A stretch of 64,000 nucleotides of DNA from G963923955 sp963923955 (GCA_963923955.1 OZ000552.1:1860001-1924000), one strand, 5' to 3'; numbered from the stretch's first letter, positions 35,334-44,998 are shown. Program-made: numbers and translations. Notes: generated by a model from the sequence alone, not told the origin.

Positions 35334-36491
35334 TTATGATTTACGTAACCGGCCGGTCTCTTGCGCATAGGCAATCCGCTTTGCGAGCAGCCCGACCGCA
35401 TCTTCAATCGTATAACCGCCCGGCGGGGTGAATTGGCCGCGTTCATACAACGCAGCGAAGACTTCCTCGCACAATGCGATCTTGTCGGACAAGGTGCGCG
35501 GCGGCCTGCCAGAGGGAAACTGGTTCGGCGGGTACAAGGACTGCTCGTAAATCTGCTTAAAACCCTCGGTGCGCAGGTCGATCCAGGTGTTGTGGTTGGC
35601 CACTGTGCGGTGTCGGCGCAGGGCGTCAATGTCCACGGTTACGGCCAGCACCTGCTCCTCCGGATACGGCGCCTGGCGCAGCATCATGCCGGTGTAGTCA
35701 ATCGCAAAGGAGTTGCCGGGGCAAAAGGCGCGCGGGTAATATTCATAATTCACCGAACCCCAATTCGCGCCCAGAAGGTAGCACATGTTGTCGTGCGCCC
35801 GCGCCCGGCGAGTGAAGATCCAAAAGTCCCAGGGCGCCGAGACGCCTTCTACTTCCTGGATCGCGCCGGGATGGCAGATCACTTCCGCGCCGTTGTAACC
35901 CAGCGCCCGTGCGACCTCCGGTGTACAGCCGTCATGGCAGGTCATCGTCCCCAGCTTGCCGATTGGCGTATCCACCACCGGAAACAAGGTCTTGATATCG
36001 TTGCCGATCTTCTGCGCATATTCCGTAAAAATATCATGCGGGCTGGTGCCTAAGCCTAAGGTCGCGGGGATGTGCCACTTGTGATATTTCAATACGACTT
36101 CACCGGCCGGGCCGACGATGAAGTTGGTGTTGAACCAGCGATCCGGAAACTCTGGCAGCGCCTCCACCACGCCACCGGCGCAGATGTACAGATCATATTG
36201 CCGGGCAATCTCGCCCAGCTGATCGACCTCCGGGCCGGGAATCGTCACGGCCTTGTTCATCTGATCGGCGATGCCGCTCTCGCCCTTACCCGGCGTGCCG
36301 ACACCCTGCATAAAATACTCCGGCAAGACGACCAAGCGCACCGGCACTTCCCAAAAGTAACCCACGCCGAAGTGGATCATGTTGCAGACCCGATCCAGGT
36401 TTTTCTTAATATCCGCGCGCTCCTTGACGACCGTGACCTGCGGCTGGATGACCAGCGCCGTATAAGGCTCAATTCTCTCATAGCGTCTCAT
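35334..36491 (-). CDS. nitrilase-superfamily amidohydrolase
   Basis: 385 residues from the ATG at 36491, chosen for GGGAGAA just upstream. The catalytic triad is E58 (LPEYF), K138 (KYHKWHIP) and C185 (TMTCHDG). It therefore hydrolyses a C-N bond, probably an amide or carbamoyl group. A C-terminal extension of about 80 residues (beginning near WIDLRTEGFKQIYEQSLYPP) is longer than in many family members and may help oligomerisation. It is co-directional with the FAD oxidoreductase and TPP genes, implying a shared degradative route. Confidence 0.88.
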   Translation of the reverse strand: MRRYERIEPYTALVIQPQVTVVKERADIKKNLDRVCNMIHFGVGYFWEVPVRLVVLPEYFMQGVGTPGKGESGIADQMNKAVTIPGPEVDQLGEIARQYDLYICAGGVVEALPEFPDRWFNTNFIVGPAGEVVLKYHKWHIPATLGLGTSPHDIFTEYAQKIGNDIKTLFPVVDTPIGKLGTMTCHDGCTPEVARALGYNGAEVICHPGAIQEVEGVSAPWDFWIFTRRARAHDNMCYLLGANWGSVNYEYYPRAFCPGNSFAIDYTGMMLRQAPYPEEQVLAVTVDIDALRRHRTVANHNTWIDLRTEGFKQIYEQSLYPPNQFPSGRPPRTLSDKIALCEEVFAALYERGQFTPPGGYTIEDAVGLLAKRIAYAQETGRLRKS

Positions 36492-36530
36492 GGCTTCTCC
36501 CTCGTTCATTGTGTTGCCGCGCAGGGCGGC

Positions 36531-38114
36531 TTAAAAATCAAAATCATCGTCTTCTTCTCGCAAACCCAAATCCAGCAGGACTTCGTTAGCCGTGATCGTG
36601 CCCATGCCACAGATGCCGCCGCCGGGATGGCAGGAGGGCCCGGTCATGTAGAGTCTCTTGAGCGGCCCGCGGTAATTGGCATAGTTCGGAAAAGGGCGGA
36701 AGGCGCCCATCTGCGCCAGGATGCGCTCGCCGCCGGTGGTGGTGCCGTGCTGAAAGCACCAGTTCGCCCGCTTGAGACTCGGCCCGGATTCGACATACTC
36801 GGCCAAGATGTTGTCATCGTTCATGTTGGTGGTGTAATTGCGCAGTTGTTTGAGCAGAACTTCGCGGACATAGCCCGGACATTTCGCTTCCCAATCCTCG
36901 CCGTCGGCGAGCGCCACCGGCACGAAGGTGTCCATGATCAAGGTATGCTTGCCGGGTGGGGCGCGCGTTGGATCCATGGTCGTCCAGGCCGCCGTCCACA
37001 AAAAGGGATCGCTCGGCGCTAAGCCCGCCGCCATCTCGTTGTATTGCTTGTCGATATCGGCCACGGTGCCGAAGATGCGCTGGAAGGCGGTCTTGTCCAT
37101 GTCCGCGCCGTTCTTAAATTTCGGTGCCTCATTGAGCGCATAATGCACCCGCGCGATCGTTACATCGCCGAACTTGAAACGGCGCACCGTCTGCAAAAAG
37201 TCCGCCGGCAAGACGCCTTCATCAAAGCCATGCAAGTAGGTCTGCCAGGGATCGAGCGCGGAGATCACGCCGTGGCGCGCCGTGATCTCGGTGCCGTCTT
37301 CTAAGCGAAAACCGATGCAGGCATCATCTTCAACGAGGAATCTGCGCACGGTTGCGCCGGTCATCACCGCACCGCCCACGGCCTCAATGTAGCGCTGCAT
37401 GGCCACGGACAACATGCCGCTGCCGCCTTCCGGGATGGACTGGCCGTAGTAATGAATGCTGGGGATCATCACATAAAAGCCGGCGGCGGTGCCCAACTGA
37501 TCCGGCAGCGTCTGCGGCGCCGTGGCCCAGCCCAAGATGAAGGCGCGCACATGTTCATCTTCGAAGTTCTCCAGCGTGAACTGGCGCGAGCTTAATTGAT
37601 AATCGCGCAGCCGCCGCAGGCCCTCGGCGCTGTTTTCCATGGCTTGATACAGATAGCTGGGCGGGGCCGGCGGGGCGAACATGGACTTGACCACGCCGTT
37701 CTGGATCTCGCCGAATTCTTCGTAGATTTCTTTATAACGCGCCGCGTCTTTTTTGGAATACTCGGCGATGGTGTCGCAGGTCTTGTCCACGTCTTTATAA
37801 ACGATGATGCCGGGGCCGACATATTTATTCGGGTGGCCGGTGATGTGATCGTCCGACCAGATGTACTTCAGGCCGTGTTTCTCAAACTCAGGTTGCAGGG
37901 CTTGAAAATCGGGGTTTAAGTGAATCCAGACGTGCGATGAGCCGAACAGATCGTGCTTGAAACCGGGCAAGGTAACCTCGCGCGTGACCACACCGCCGCC
38001 GACCCAGGGGTTGCGCTCGGCCACCAAGACCTTCAGGCCATGCTTCACCAGCACCGCTGCACAGATCAAGCCATTGTGGCCACCACCGGCGATAATCAGG
38101 TCATAATCAGCCAT
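36531..38114 (-). CDS. phytoene-desaturase-like FAD oxidoreductase (PYROXD2-like)
   Basis: 527 residues. The FAD-binding beta-alpha-beta is at the start, DLIIAGGGHNGLICAAVLVK with the distal acid in VAERNPWVGGG. The C-terminal FAD motif includes YMTGPSCHPGGGICGMGTIT, typical of the CrtI/PYROXD2 group. FGSSHVWIHLNP and SIPEGGSGMLSVAMQRYIEA are substrate-side landmarks. No carotenoid genes are near, so it more likely oxidises a small molecule together with the nitrilase and TPP enzyme. AGGAGAA lies seven bases before the ATG. The nitrilase gene starts 39 bases after its stop. Confidence 0.85.
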   Translation of the reverse strand: MADYDLIIAGGGHNGLICAAVLVKHGLKVLVAERNPWVGGGVVTREVTLPGFKHDLFGSSHVWIHLNPDFQALQPEFEKHGLKYIWSDDHITGHPNKYVGPGIIVYKDVDKTCDTIAEYSKKDAARYKEIYEEFGEIQNGVVKSMFAPPAPPSYLYQAMENSAEGLRRLRDYQLSSRQFTLENFEDEHVRAFILGWATAPQTLPDQLGTAAGFYVMIPSIHYYGQSIPEGGSGMLSVAMQRYIEAVGGAVMTGATVRRFLVEDDACIGFRLEDGTEITARHGVISALDPWQTYLHGFDEGVLPADFLQTVRRFKFGDVTIARVHYALNEAPKFKNGADMDKTAFQRIFGTVADIDKQYNEMAAGLAPSDPFLWTAAWTTMDPTRAPPGKHTLIMDTFVPVALADGEDWEAKCPGYVREVLLKQLRNYTTNMNDDNILAEYVESGPSLKRANWCFQHGTTTGGERILAQMGAFRPFPNYANYRGPLKRLYMTGPSCHPGGGICGMGTITANEVLLDLGLREEDDDFDF

Positions 38115-38151
38115 TTGCTATTCTCCTTACGGTCTCTGCGATCTTCATCAA

Positions 38152-39360
38152 TCACCAATTCCACATGCTGCCGTCTTCGAGGCGATTGACCGGGAGATAG
38201 GCGCGGCTGTAGGGAAATTTTTCCGCCAGTTTTTCATCGATTTCAACGCCGTGACCAGAGGCTTCTCCCGGGTGGAGATAACCATCCTTAAAGCGATAGG
38301 CATGGGGAAAGACCTGGTCGGTTTCGGGTGTATGGCGCATGTATTCCTGTATGCCAAAATTCGGCACCCAAATGTCAAAATGCAGGGCCGCGCCCAGGCA
38401 GACCGGCGACAGATCCGTGGCGCCATGACAGCCGGTGCGGACCTGATACATGGCGGCCAAATCGGCAATCCGGCGCAGGTGGGTCAGGCCGCCGGCATGA
38501 ACGAGCGTTGCCCGGATGTAATCGATGAGTTGCTCTTGGATCAGATCCTTGCAATCCCAGATCGTGTTAAAAATTTCACCTACTGCAAGCGGCGTCACGG
38601 TATGTTGGCGGATTAGGCGAAAGGCTTCCTGGTTCTCTGCCGCTACCGCATCTTCCAGCCAGAATAGATGGTATTCTTCCAATGACTTGCCCAGCCGCGC
38701 CGCCTCGATAGGCGTCAAGCGATGATGGGCATCGTGCAGAAGATGATGCTCAAAACCAAACTGCGCGCGGAGCTTCTCGAAAAGCTCAGGCACATGGCGC
38801 AGGTATTTCTCTGTTGACCAAGTGGTCTCTGATGGCAGCGCCGCAGCGGCCGGTTCATAGAACAGCTTGTCCTTGGCGACCCCGTAGGTGGCCTTGAGCC
38901 CGGGGATGCCGCTCTGCGCCCGTATGGCCTTGTAGCCCAAGTCAATATAGCGGGCGACTTCATCGATGGTTTCTTCAATGTCATTGCCATTGGCGTGCCC
39001 ATAGACCATCACCCCGTCACGGCTCTTGCCGCCCAATAACTGGTACAGCGGCATATTCGCCGCCTTCGCCTTGATGTCCCACAGGGCGACATCGACTGCG
39101 GCAATCGCACACATCGTGATCGGCCCGCGCCGCCAGTAGCAACCTCGATAGAGATATTGCCAGATATCTTCTATCTGCCTTGCGTCTCTGCCGATCAGGC
39201 AAGGGATAACATGCTCTTCCAGATAGGCAACCACCGCCAGCTCGCGCCCGTTGAGCGTGGCATCGCCAAGCCCGGTCAGCCCCTCATCCGTGCTGATCTT
39301 CACGGTGACAAAATTCCGGCCCGGGCAGCTTATGATGACTTTTGCATCGACAATTTTCAT
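38152..39360 (-). CDS. manD: D-mannonate dehydratase, enolase superfamily
   Basis: 402 residues, exactly the length of the ManD group. It should convert D-mannonate to 2-keto-3-deoxygluconate, feeding the KDG kinase and KDPG aldolase encoded at 46-48 kb. Seen: an N-terminal capping domain with RNFVTVKISTDEGLTGLGDA, WRRGPITMCAIAAVDVALWD, the metal-binding acids around DAHHRLTPIEA and WLEDAVAAENQEAF, AVGEIFNTIWD, and GCHGATDLSPVCLGAALH. The start is the ATG at 39360. A long palindrome at 39434-39467 lies in its promoter region shared with the SDR gene. Confidence 0.9.
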   Translation of the reverse strand: MKIVDAKVIISCPGRNFVTVKISTDEGLTGLGDATLNGRELAVVAYLEEHVIPCLIGRDARQIEDIWQYLYRGCYWRRGPITMCAIAAVDVALWDIKAKAANMPLYQLLGGKSRDGVMVYGHANGNDIEETIDEVARYIDLGYKAIRAQSGIPGLKATYGVAKDKLFYEPAAAALPSETTWSTEKYLRHVPELFEKLRAQFGFEHHLLHDAHHRLTPIEAARLGKSLEEYHLFWLEDAVAAENQEAFRLIRQHTVTPLAVGEIFNTIWDCKDLIQEQLIDYIRATLVHAGGLTHLRRIADLAAMYQVRTGCHGATDLSPVCLGAALHFDIWVPNFGIQEYMRHTPETDQVFPHAYRFKDGYLHPGEASGHGVEIDEKLAEKFPYSRAYLPVNRLEDGSMWNW

Positions 39361-39433
39361 CAATGAAACCCAATCTGATCTTAAAATATAAGTTATTGAT
39401 TACTGGCAGCTTATGCCTGATATGCCTTAAATG

Positions 39434-39467
39434 ATAACATATAGTTTAGGCTTGAACTACATGTTAT
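39434..39467. promoter_or_regulatory. 34-bp palindrome, predicted MarR operator in divergent promoter
   Basis: The core TAGTTTAGGCTTGAACTA (39442-39459) is flanked by ATAACAT and ATGTTAT, extending the dyad to 34 bp centred at 39450.5. Related cores occur at 44901, 46272 and 48130. It sits between manD and the SDR gene and could control both. Confidence 0.7.
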
Positions 39468-39563
39468 TGTCGATCAAGGCTCAAAAATTGGCAACACAAC
39501 AAAAGCAGACTATTGTTCTCTCGCACTTGCCTAAACATAAACTATTTTTCAGGTGATCTAACG

Positions 39564-40436
39564 ATGGCGGTTGTCGTATTGACCGGATGCAGCAGTGGTT
39601 TTGGCCTTGAAGGCGCCCTGGCCTTTGCCCGAAACGGCGATACGGTCTATGCAAGCATGCGTGATACCGGTCAATCCGGGCCCTTGCTTGAACAGGCAGA
39701 GAAAGAAAAATTAAGCGTGTCGGTAAGGCATCTGGATCTTACTCAGTCCGACAGTTTTGCTGCCTTCTTCGAGGACATCATTGCTGAATCATCAAGCATT
39801 GATGTGCTGGTTAATAATGCCGGTGTGCTGCGTGTCGGTGCCTTTGAAGACCTGCCTGAGTCAACCATCCGGGAAGTCATGGAGACGAATTGTCTTGCGC
39901 CACTATTCCTAACTCGTGCCGTGCTGCCATTTATGCGCAGACAGGGTGGCGGCTATATCATTACCATGAGCTCCCTATCGGGCATTGCCGGGCTGGCCGG
40001 CGATGTCAGTTACACGGCGAGTAAATTTGCAATCGAAGGCGGCATGGAGGCATTGCGCCATGAAGTCGATCGCTGGGGGATTAAACTCGCGCTCATTGAG
40101 TGCGGCCTGTATGCAACGAAGATGTTTAAGCCTAACATCCGGCCAGAAGCTGACTTACCGAATGATTATCCTAAAGAATCGCCTTACCTGCCCCTCGTTA
40201 AAGCAAAATACAAAGATGTTATTGCGGGCCTATCCAAAGCCGGGGATCCTGCGATTATCGGCAGGCTGTTCGTTGACATTGCAAACTCCGATGGTGGCCA
40301 GTTTCGCTGGCCTGCCGATGAAATAGCAAGAGAAGTATCAGCGACTATGTTCGGGCAAAGCGATGCAGAACGTGATGCTTTTCTGCGCGGCATTTCCGGC
40401 AGCGATTGGTGGAGTGAAGGCAGGGACGGGCCATGA
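39564..40436 (+). CDS. short-chain dehydrogenase/reductase
   Basis: 290 residues from the ATG at 39564 behind AGGTGA. Classical SDR features are VVVLTGCSSGFGLEGALAFA (a TGxxxGxG variant with Cys-Ser-Ser), LVNNAGVLRVGAFED, the catalytic Ser in ITMSSLSGIAGLAG and YTASKFAIEGGMEALRHEVD with the Y-x3-K pair. It is divergent from manD and shares its operator region, so a role as a uronate or hexonate oxidoreductase producing mannonate is attractive but not shown. Confidence 0.85.
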   Translation: MAVVVLTGCSSGFGLEGALAFARNGDTVYASMRDTGQSGPLLEQAEKEKLSVSVRHLDLTQSDSFAAFFEDIIAESSSIDVLVNNAGVLRVGAFEDLPESTIREVMETNCLAPLFLTRAVLPFMRRQGGGYIITMSSLSGIAGLAGDVSYTASKFAIEGGMEALRHEVDRWGIKLALIECGLYATKMFKPNIRPEADLPNDYPKESPYLPLVKAKYKDVIAGLSKAGDPAIIGRLFVDIANSDGGQFRWPADEIAREVSATMFGQSDAERDAFLRGISGSDWWSEGRDGP

Positions 40437-40546
40437 CGAGTGATTTCTTTCTTGCCTCGTTTAAAAATATCACTGTGATAGTGATAGCCTTGCTTAGCAT
40501 TGCATGCGCTATTTTTATTACGTTGCCACTATACATTCGCCGATAG
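40433..40546 (+). CDS. tiny membrane peptide overlapping the SDR stop
   Basis: A 37-residue frame starts in the ATGA overlap with the SDR stop and contains one hydrophobic helix (ITVIVIALLSIACAIFITLP). The coupling suggests translation, but it may be the fused front end of the OmpA remnant that follows. Not recognised. Confidence 0.35.
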   Translation: MTSDFFLASFKNITVIVIALLSIACAIFITLPLYIRR

Positions 40547-40868
40547 AGTGGGTGACTCAGAGTATAACAGACGCCTCTCCCTGCGTCGGGCGATAGCCGT
40601 GCGGAATTTTATTACGACTCAACTTAGGGAGAAATTCAACAAGGGGAATGTTGCTATCATCAGCTCTGATGGCCTAGGCGAGGAAGGAGCACCTGTGCCT
40701 ACAAAAAATGGCGTAGAGCATAAGGAAAATCGGGTTGCGTTGATTTATCAGACGGGGTGGAATACTCCGCTAACAGCGCAAGAGAATTTAACGCCGGTAT
40801 GTGCGCTCTCTACAAATAAATGTCCGGACGACATTGCTAATCCTTGTCTTGCTAACTCAAGGCTCTAG
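40536..40868 (+). pseudogene. remnant of an OmpA-type peptidoglycan-binding domain
   Basis: The frame reads FADRVGDSEYNRRLSLRRA, then AVRNFI, GLGEEGAPVP and HKENRVALIY, which are the successive conserved blocks of the OmpA/MotB C-terminal domain (D..G....YN..LS..RA, then a GE..P block and a closing EN.R). There is no start codon, signal peptide or barrel. It is the truncated end of an outer-membrane or lipoprotein gene. Confidence 0.65.
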
Positions 40869-41985
40869 TCAACGCCACCCCAATAAAAGTTGCGATCACA
40901 TAGCCAAAGATACCGCACATGATCCCCGGCATGACGAGATCGCGCCAGCCTTTGGAGATGGCGATCGCTGCTGTTACCGTGGGGCCGACCAAGGCCGCGC
41001 CGGAGGCCACGATCGCCTCGGCCAGATCGATCTTGAATAACTTCGCCACCGCCAGCACCACGCCTAGGTGAAACAGGATGATGAACAGGCCGTAGATAAA
41101 CAGGATAAACGCCTCGCCCAGAAACCGGGTCGCATCCGTGCCCGCCCCCACCACCGCGAAGAACAGGTACATCATCAATATGCCTAACTCAAAGTCGCCC
41201 TCTAGCCGGCTCAAGGTCTTGGGGATGATGTTGACCACGATGATGGTCAGCAGCGTGATGAACAGTATCCTGTATTGCCCAAGCCCCAGCCGGGTCGCGG
41301 CATAATCGGCCACGGCGCAGATCACAAAACTCAAGGCAACGGCGCCGCTGAGGTGCGTGAGGCGCATGGCCGGCAACTGCACGGCCACCAGTTGCGCCGG
41401 TTGTTGCCCCTCCAGCGCGGCCAGTGTTGTTGATGGAATGCGGCGAACGATAAAGCGCATTGAGGGGATGGCGATCAACAACATCAGGGCGATGATGCTG
41501 ACGAAGCTGCTGGCGCCGATGGCAACGCTGAACTGCTGCGTGGTCATCTGCACGGCTTGTGAGACGGCGAGAAAATTCACCGCCCCGCCGATCCAGCCGC
41601 CGGTATAGACGCCGGCGACCTTCGGCCCGATCTCGCCTAATTCCATCAAATAAAACCCGACCACCGCACCGGCGACGGTCGCCAGGGACGCCACGCCGAA
41701 GGTGGCCATGACGATACCGCTTTCGCGGAAAATTTTTCGTAAATCCGCCTTGAATAACAAAAGCGGGATGGCAAGCGGCACCAGGTAGCCGCCGACAAAA
41801 TCATAGGCCGGCGCAGCAAAGGGAATGCACTGCGTGTTGGACAAGATCATGCCGACCGTCAACACCCACACCACGCCGGAGGTCTTCTTGCCGATAGGTC
41901 GGCTGTCGATCCAAAAACCCAGCCAAGCCAGCCCGAACAGCACGGCACCGATGGCGAAGGTGTTATCGGGAGGGATGATTGTCAT
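40852..41985 (-). CDS. DUF819-family membrane protein, putative transporter
   Basis: 377 residues with about 10 membrane helices, beginning NTFAIGAVLFGLAWLGFWID. Family landmarks are IGGAVNFLAVSQAVQM, FFAVVGAGTDATRFLGEAF and SGAALVGPTVTAAIAISKGW. DUF819 (YjcL-like) proteins resemble the glutamate/sodium and KdgT-type carriers in their internal repeats. Its position near mannonate and KDG genes suggests uptake of a sugar acid, which is inference. Its stop region overlaps the convergent OmpA remnant. Confidence 0.8.
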   Translation of the reverse strand: MTIIPPDNTFAIGAVLFGLAWLGFWIDSRPIGKKTSGVVWVLTVGMILSNTQCIPFAAPAYDFVGGYLVPLAIPLLLFKADLRKIFRESGIVMATFGVASLATVAGAVVGFYLMELGEIGPKVAGVYTGGWIGGAVNFLAVSQAVQMTTQQFSVAIGASSFVSIIALMLLIAIPSMRFIVRRIPSTTLAALEGQQPAQLVAVQLPAMRLTHLSGAVALSFVICAVADYAATRLGLGQYRILFITLLTIIVVNIIPKTLSRLEGDFELGILMMYLFFAVVGAGTDATRFLGEAFILFIYGLFIILFHLGVVLAVAKLFKIDLAEAIVASGAALVGPTVTAAIAISKGWRDLVMPGIMCGIFGYVIATFIGVALTRALS

Positions 41986-42342
41986 TATCTAGTGAGTCCT
42001 GCTTATCGCTATGTGAAATATGAGGGTTTTTATGGAAGCCTGATTAAGAGCGCGTTCCCCGCGTGGATTCCTGGTCAAGTCAGGAATGATGGATTATAGA
42101 TGGCAGTCGGTAATAACGAGTCATAAATAACAAAGTCGTCTTATTCGTCATTCCCGCGCAAGCGTGAATCCAGTAGGTTCACGCAGAGACTGTCCCTGAT
42201 TTTGACCAGAGAACATGGACTGGATTCCCGGTCAGGCCAGTAATAGCCCACCCTCGGTCAAACTCCAGTTCCCCAGACCCACCGAAGCCATAACTTGGGT
42301 TGGTGCCCCGGCTCCGGTGGTTTCCGGTCGAAGATACTTCCC
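41986..42342. repeat. spacer with palindromic repeats and a possible receptor remnant
   Basis: 42055-42245 contains TGGATTCCTGGTCAAG/TCAGGAATGATGG and CATTCCCGCGCAAGCG units. 42265-42300 weakly resembles the last codons of the TonB receptor (minus strand TNPSYGFGGS versus ANVSYSFGGI). Confidence 0.5.
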
Positions 42343-44728
42343 TCAAATCCCCCCAAAGCTATAACTCACGTTCGCGCCGAAGGTGCGTGGGTGAGGGCGC
42401 AGGCGGATGCCGGAGAGGCCAAAGTTTTCCTGGGTGCCGGTGTAGTATTCCTTGTCAAACAGGTTTTGCACATAGGCGCTGAAGGCCCATTGCCCGGCCT
42501 CAAAGCCGGCGCGCAGGTTGACCACGTCATAATTCGGGCTGCGGTAAGGAAACTCACCCACCAACGGCCGGCCAGCCGGCTCGGCGGTTTGCTGGTTGGT
42601 CAGGCCCTCAATGTCGGAGTATTGCCCATCACGGTGGATGTACTCCAGCCGCGCCCAAGCCTCATTGGCGCCCATCGGCCAGCGATATTCGGCAGCAAGG
42701 TTGGCCGTTAGCTTCGGTGCCTTGGGCAATTCCAGCCCTTCTAGCGCAACATCGATACGACCTGTTAATTCGGCAATGGGCGCCTTTTTGATCTCGGTGT
42801 CCATGTAGCCAAAGCCGCCGGAGAGGATGAATTGATCGCTCAAGGCGGCTAAAAATTCCACTTCCACGCCGGTGGCCTCTGCCCGGTTGATGTTGATGGT
42901 CTGCTCGAAGTTAGTGGATAAATCGTTGGGATCAAGCAGACGAAAGGCCTCCATCTGTAAGTCGCTCCAGATCAGGTGAAAGACGGAGGCATTTAAGCGC
43001 AGGCGCTGCTCCAACAGTTCGGCCTTGAAACCGCCCTCGATGTTGTAGATCTCCTCCGGATCAAAATCCACCGCCTCACCGGCTACAGGCTCAATCGATG
43101 CGCTGCCGTTTTTGTAGCCCTTTGATAAGGTGGCGAAGAGGTTGAACTCGTCATTCACGCGGTAGAGCAGACCGATGCGCCCGGATAGATCGTCAAACTT
43201 GGGGCTACCGGCGGCATCACTACGCAGGAAATTAACAAAGCCCGGCGGACCAGGGGGCGGTGGATCTGGCCGGATGCCGAAATTCACGAGTTCGTTCAAG
43301 ACCTTGTCGTGGGTGTAGCGCAGGCCGATGAAGGTCTCCAGCCGTTCGTTCCAGCGCCAGGTGAGATCGGAGAAGACGGCCATGCTCTTCAACTCAAAGT
43401 TCTTGTTGTTCAGGGCCAGCCCCAGCCCTTCTGGGAAGGGCGGCAGGACGCTCACGCCGTCTTTCTCGGCGGTGGTGGCGGTCGGGTTGGTGGAGACGGC
43501 GACATTGTTCTGCTGCTCTTGATCATCGCGGGCATACAGGGCGCCCATGACAAAGTCATAGCGCTCTTTGGTAATCTCCACGCGCAGTTCGGTGCTCCAG
43601 GACAGGCCGTCATAGGTATTCGTGCGGCTCAGCGCATCGTAGCCACCGATCAGATCGTTATCAAAGCGGCGCCTTTGCTCCACATCGATAAAACCGCTGA
43701 TCCATTTTAAGGTAACATCATCGCTCAGTTCATGGGCGATATTGAGGATGCCGATCAGGGTCTCCAGCTGGTTGCTCTCCGGCAGGTCATGGCTCAGCTT
43801 GTTGCGGTTGGCAGGCCAGAAACCAGTGCCGGGATCGATGGACTCTTTAACGCCGAAGGTGTCAATGCTGTCCAAATCCAGCACCCCGGAAGGGACGTTC
43901 TCATCGGTGCCTTGTTCCTGATCGGAATAGACAAAGGTAGCCTTGACTGTGGAGCGATCGGTCGGCTCCCACAGCGCTTTTACGCGCAGATCAAACCATT
44001 TATGACCGCTATCGGCGGTGCCATTCGGGGTGAAATCATTCACCGCCGCAAAGGGGCATTCGCTCCCCCCCCCCCCCCGCAGCGCAGAGGTTGTCCACCA
44101 GGCCGCCGCTGTCCTCGTAATAAGTCACCGCGCGCAGGCGGAAGGCGTCGCTGGCCGGCAGGTTGAAGACGCCGGTGAAGCTCCACATGGCATTGGCATC
44201 TTCGTATTTCTCACCGCCAAGAGTGAACTTTGCGCCCGCTTCATCGCCCGGGTCGCGCGTGGTCAGGTTGAGCGCACCGCCGACCGAATTTCGGCCGAAA
44301 TACGTCCCCTGCGGGCCGCGCAAGACCTCGACGCGCTCCATGTCCGGCAGGAAGGGATTGGCCACGCCGTTGGGAACGGATGAGATGCTGAACTCATCCA
44401 TGTAGATGCCGATGGAGGGCGTGAAGGCATTCTCACCGCTGACCAGGTTGTTGATGCCGCGTATCGCCAAGCCAAGTCCGCGCGAGCCGGCCTGGCCATC
44501 CTCGGTAAAGCTGACATTGGGCGTTAGGCTGAGGTAATCCGTTGCACCCCGGATATTGCTGCGCTCTAGCGTCTCGCCGGTAAAAGCGGTTACGCTGACC
44601 GGCACCTCCTGCAAGGACTGCTCGCGGCGTTGCGCGGTTACAACGACTTCTTCCAAGACAAGCTGCGCATAGGCAGGAAAAGCGGTCACGCCTGCAAGGA
44701 TGAGACTGATAAATAGTTTCGGTTTCAT
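42343..44728 (-). CDS. TonB-dependent receptor split by a 14-G tract (off frame)
   Basis: The N-terminal frame (44728 to 44036) has a signal peptide (LISLILAG-like core ending AYA), then EEVVVTAQRREQSLQEVPVS and the plug with VEVLRGPQGTYFGRNSVGGA. It reads through the G tract as four Gly and stops at 44036. The beta-barrel frame (to 42343) ends VSYSFGGI with a terminal aromatic-type strand. With 13 G the frames join as AAGGGGSECPFAAVNDF, giving about 794 residues, a normal receptor. As sequenced (14) it is off. It probably imports a carbohydrate or sugar acid. GGGGAGCG precedes the ATG and an operator-like palindrome lies at 44901. Confidence 0.9.
44065..44078. repeat. 14-base G/C homopolymer in the TonB receptor gene
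   Basis: Fourteen C on the plus strand (G on the coding strand). 13, 10 or 16 restore the reading frame; 14 and 15 do not. Confidence 0.92.
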
Positions 44729-44869
44729 TTGGATACGCTCCCCAGTGTAGTTTCAGAAATCGATATTCCGGACATCCACCCATTTTCTGCTGTAAAGCTT
44801 GTGCGCACGGCAGGATCAAGATTGATGCCGACTATCTTTAACAATATAAAAAAACAAATAGATTGCGTT

Positions 44870-44885
44870 GATTTAAGTGTAAATC
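44870..44885. promoter_or_regulatory. short inverted repeat upstream of the TonB receptor
   Basis: GATTTA, four bases, TAAATC. It lies between the predicted MarR site at 44901 and the receptor start and may be part of its promoter control. Confidence 0.35.
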
Positions 44886-44900
44886 TTCTCCGCTGTCAAG

Positions 44901-44918
44901 TAGTTTAGGCTTAAAATG
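44901..44918. promoter_or_regulatory. predicted MarR operator before the TonB receptor
   Basis: TAGTTTAGGCTTAAAATG matches the shared core; the right half-site is imperfect. It stands 173 bases before the receptor start. Confidence 0.6.
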
Positions 44919-44998
44919 TTGTGTGATTGTTGAATTGTTGGAGGATGGGGGTTTTTGTTGGTTTTGTGAGACGGGGGAGGGGGTGAGAACGGGTATCC

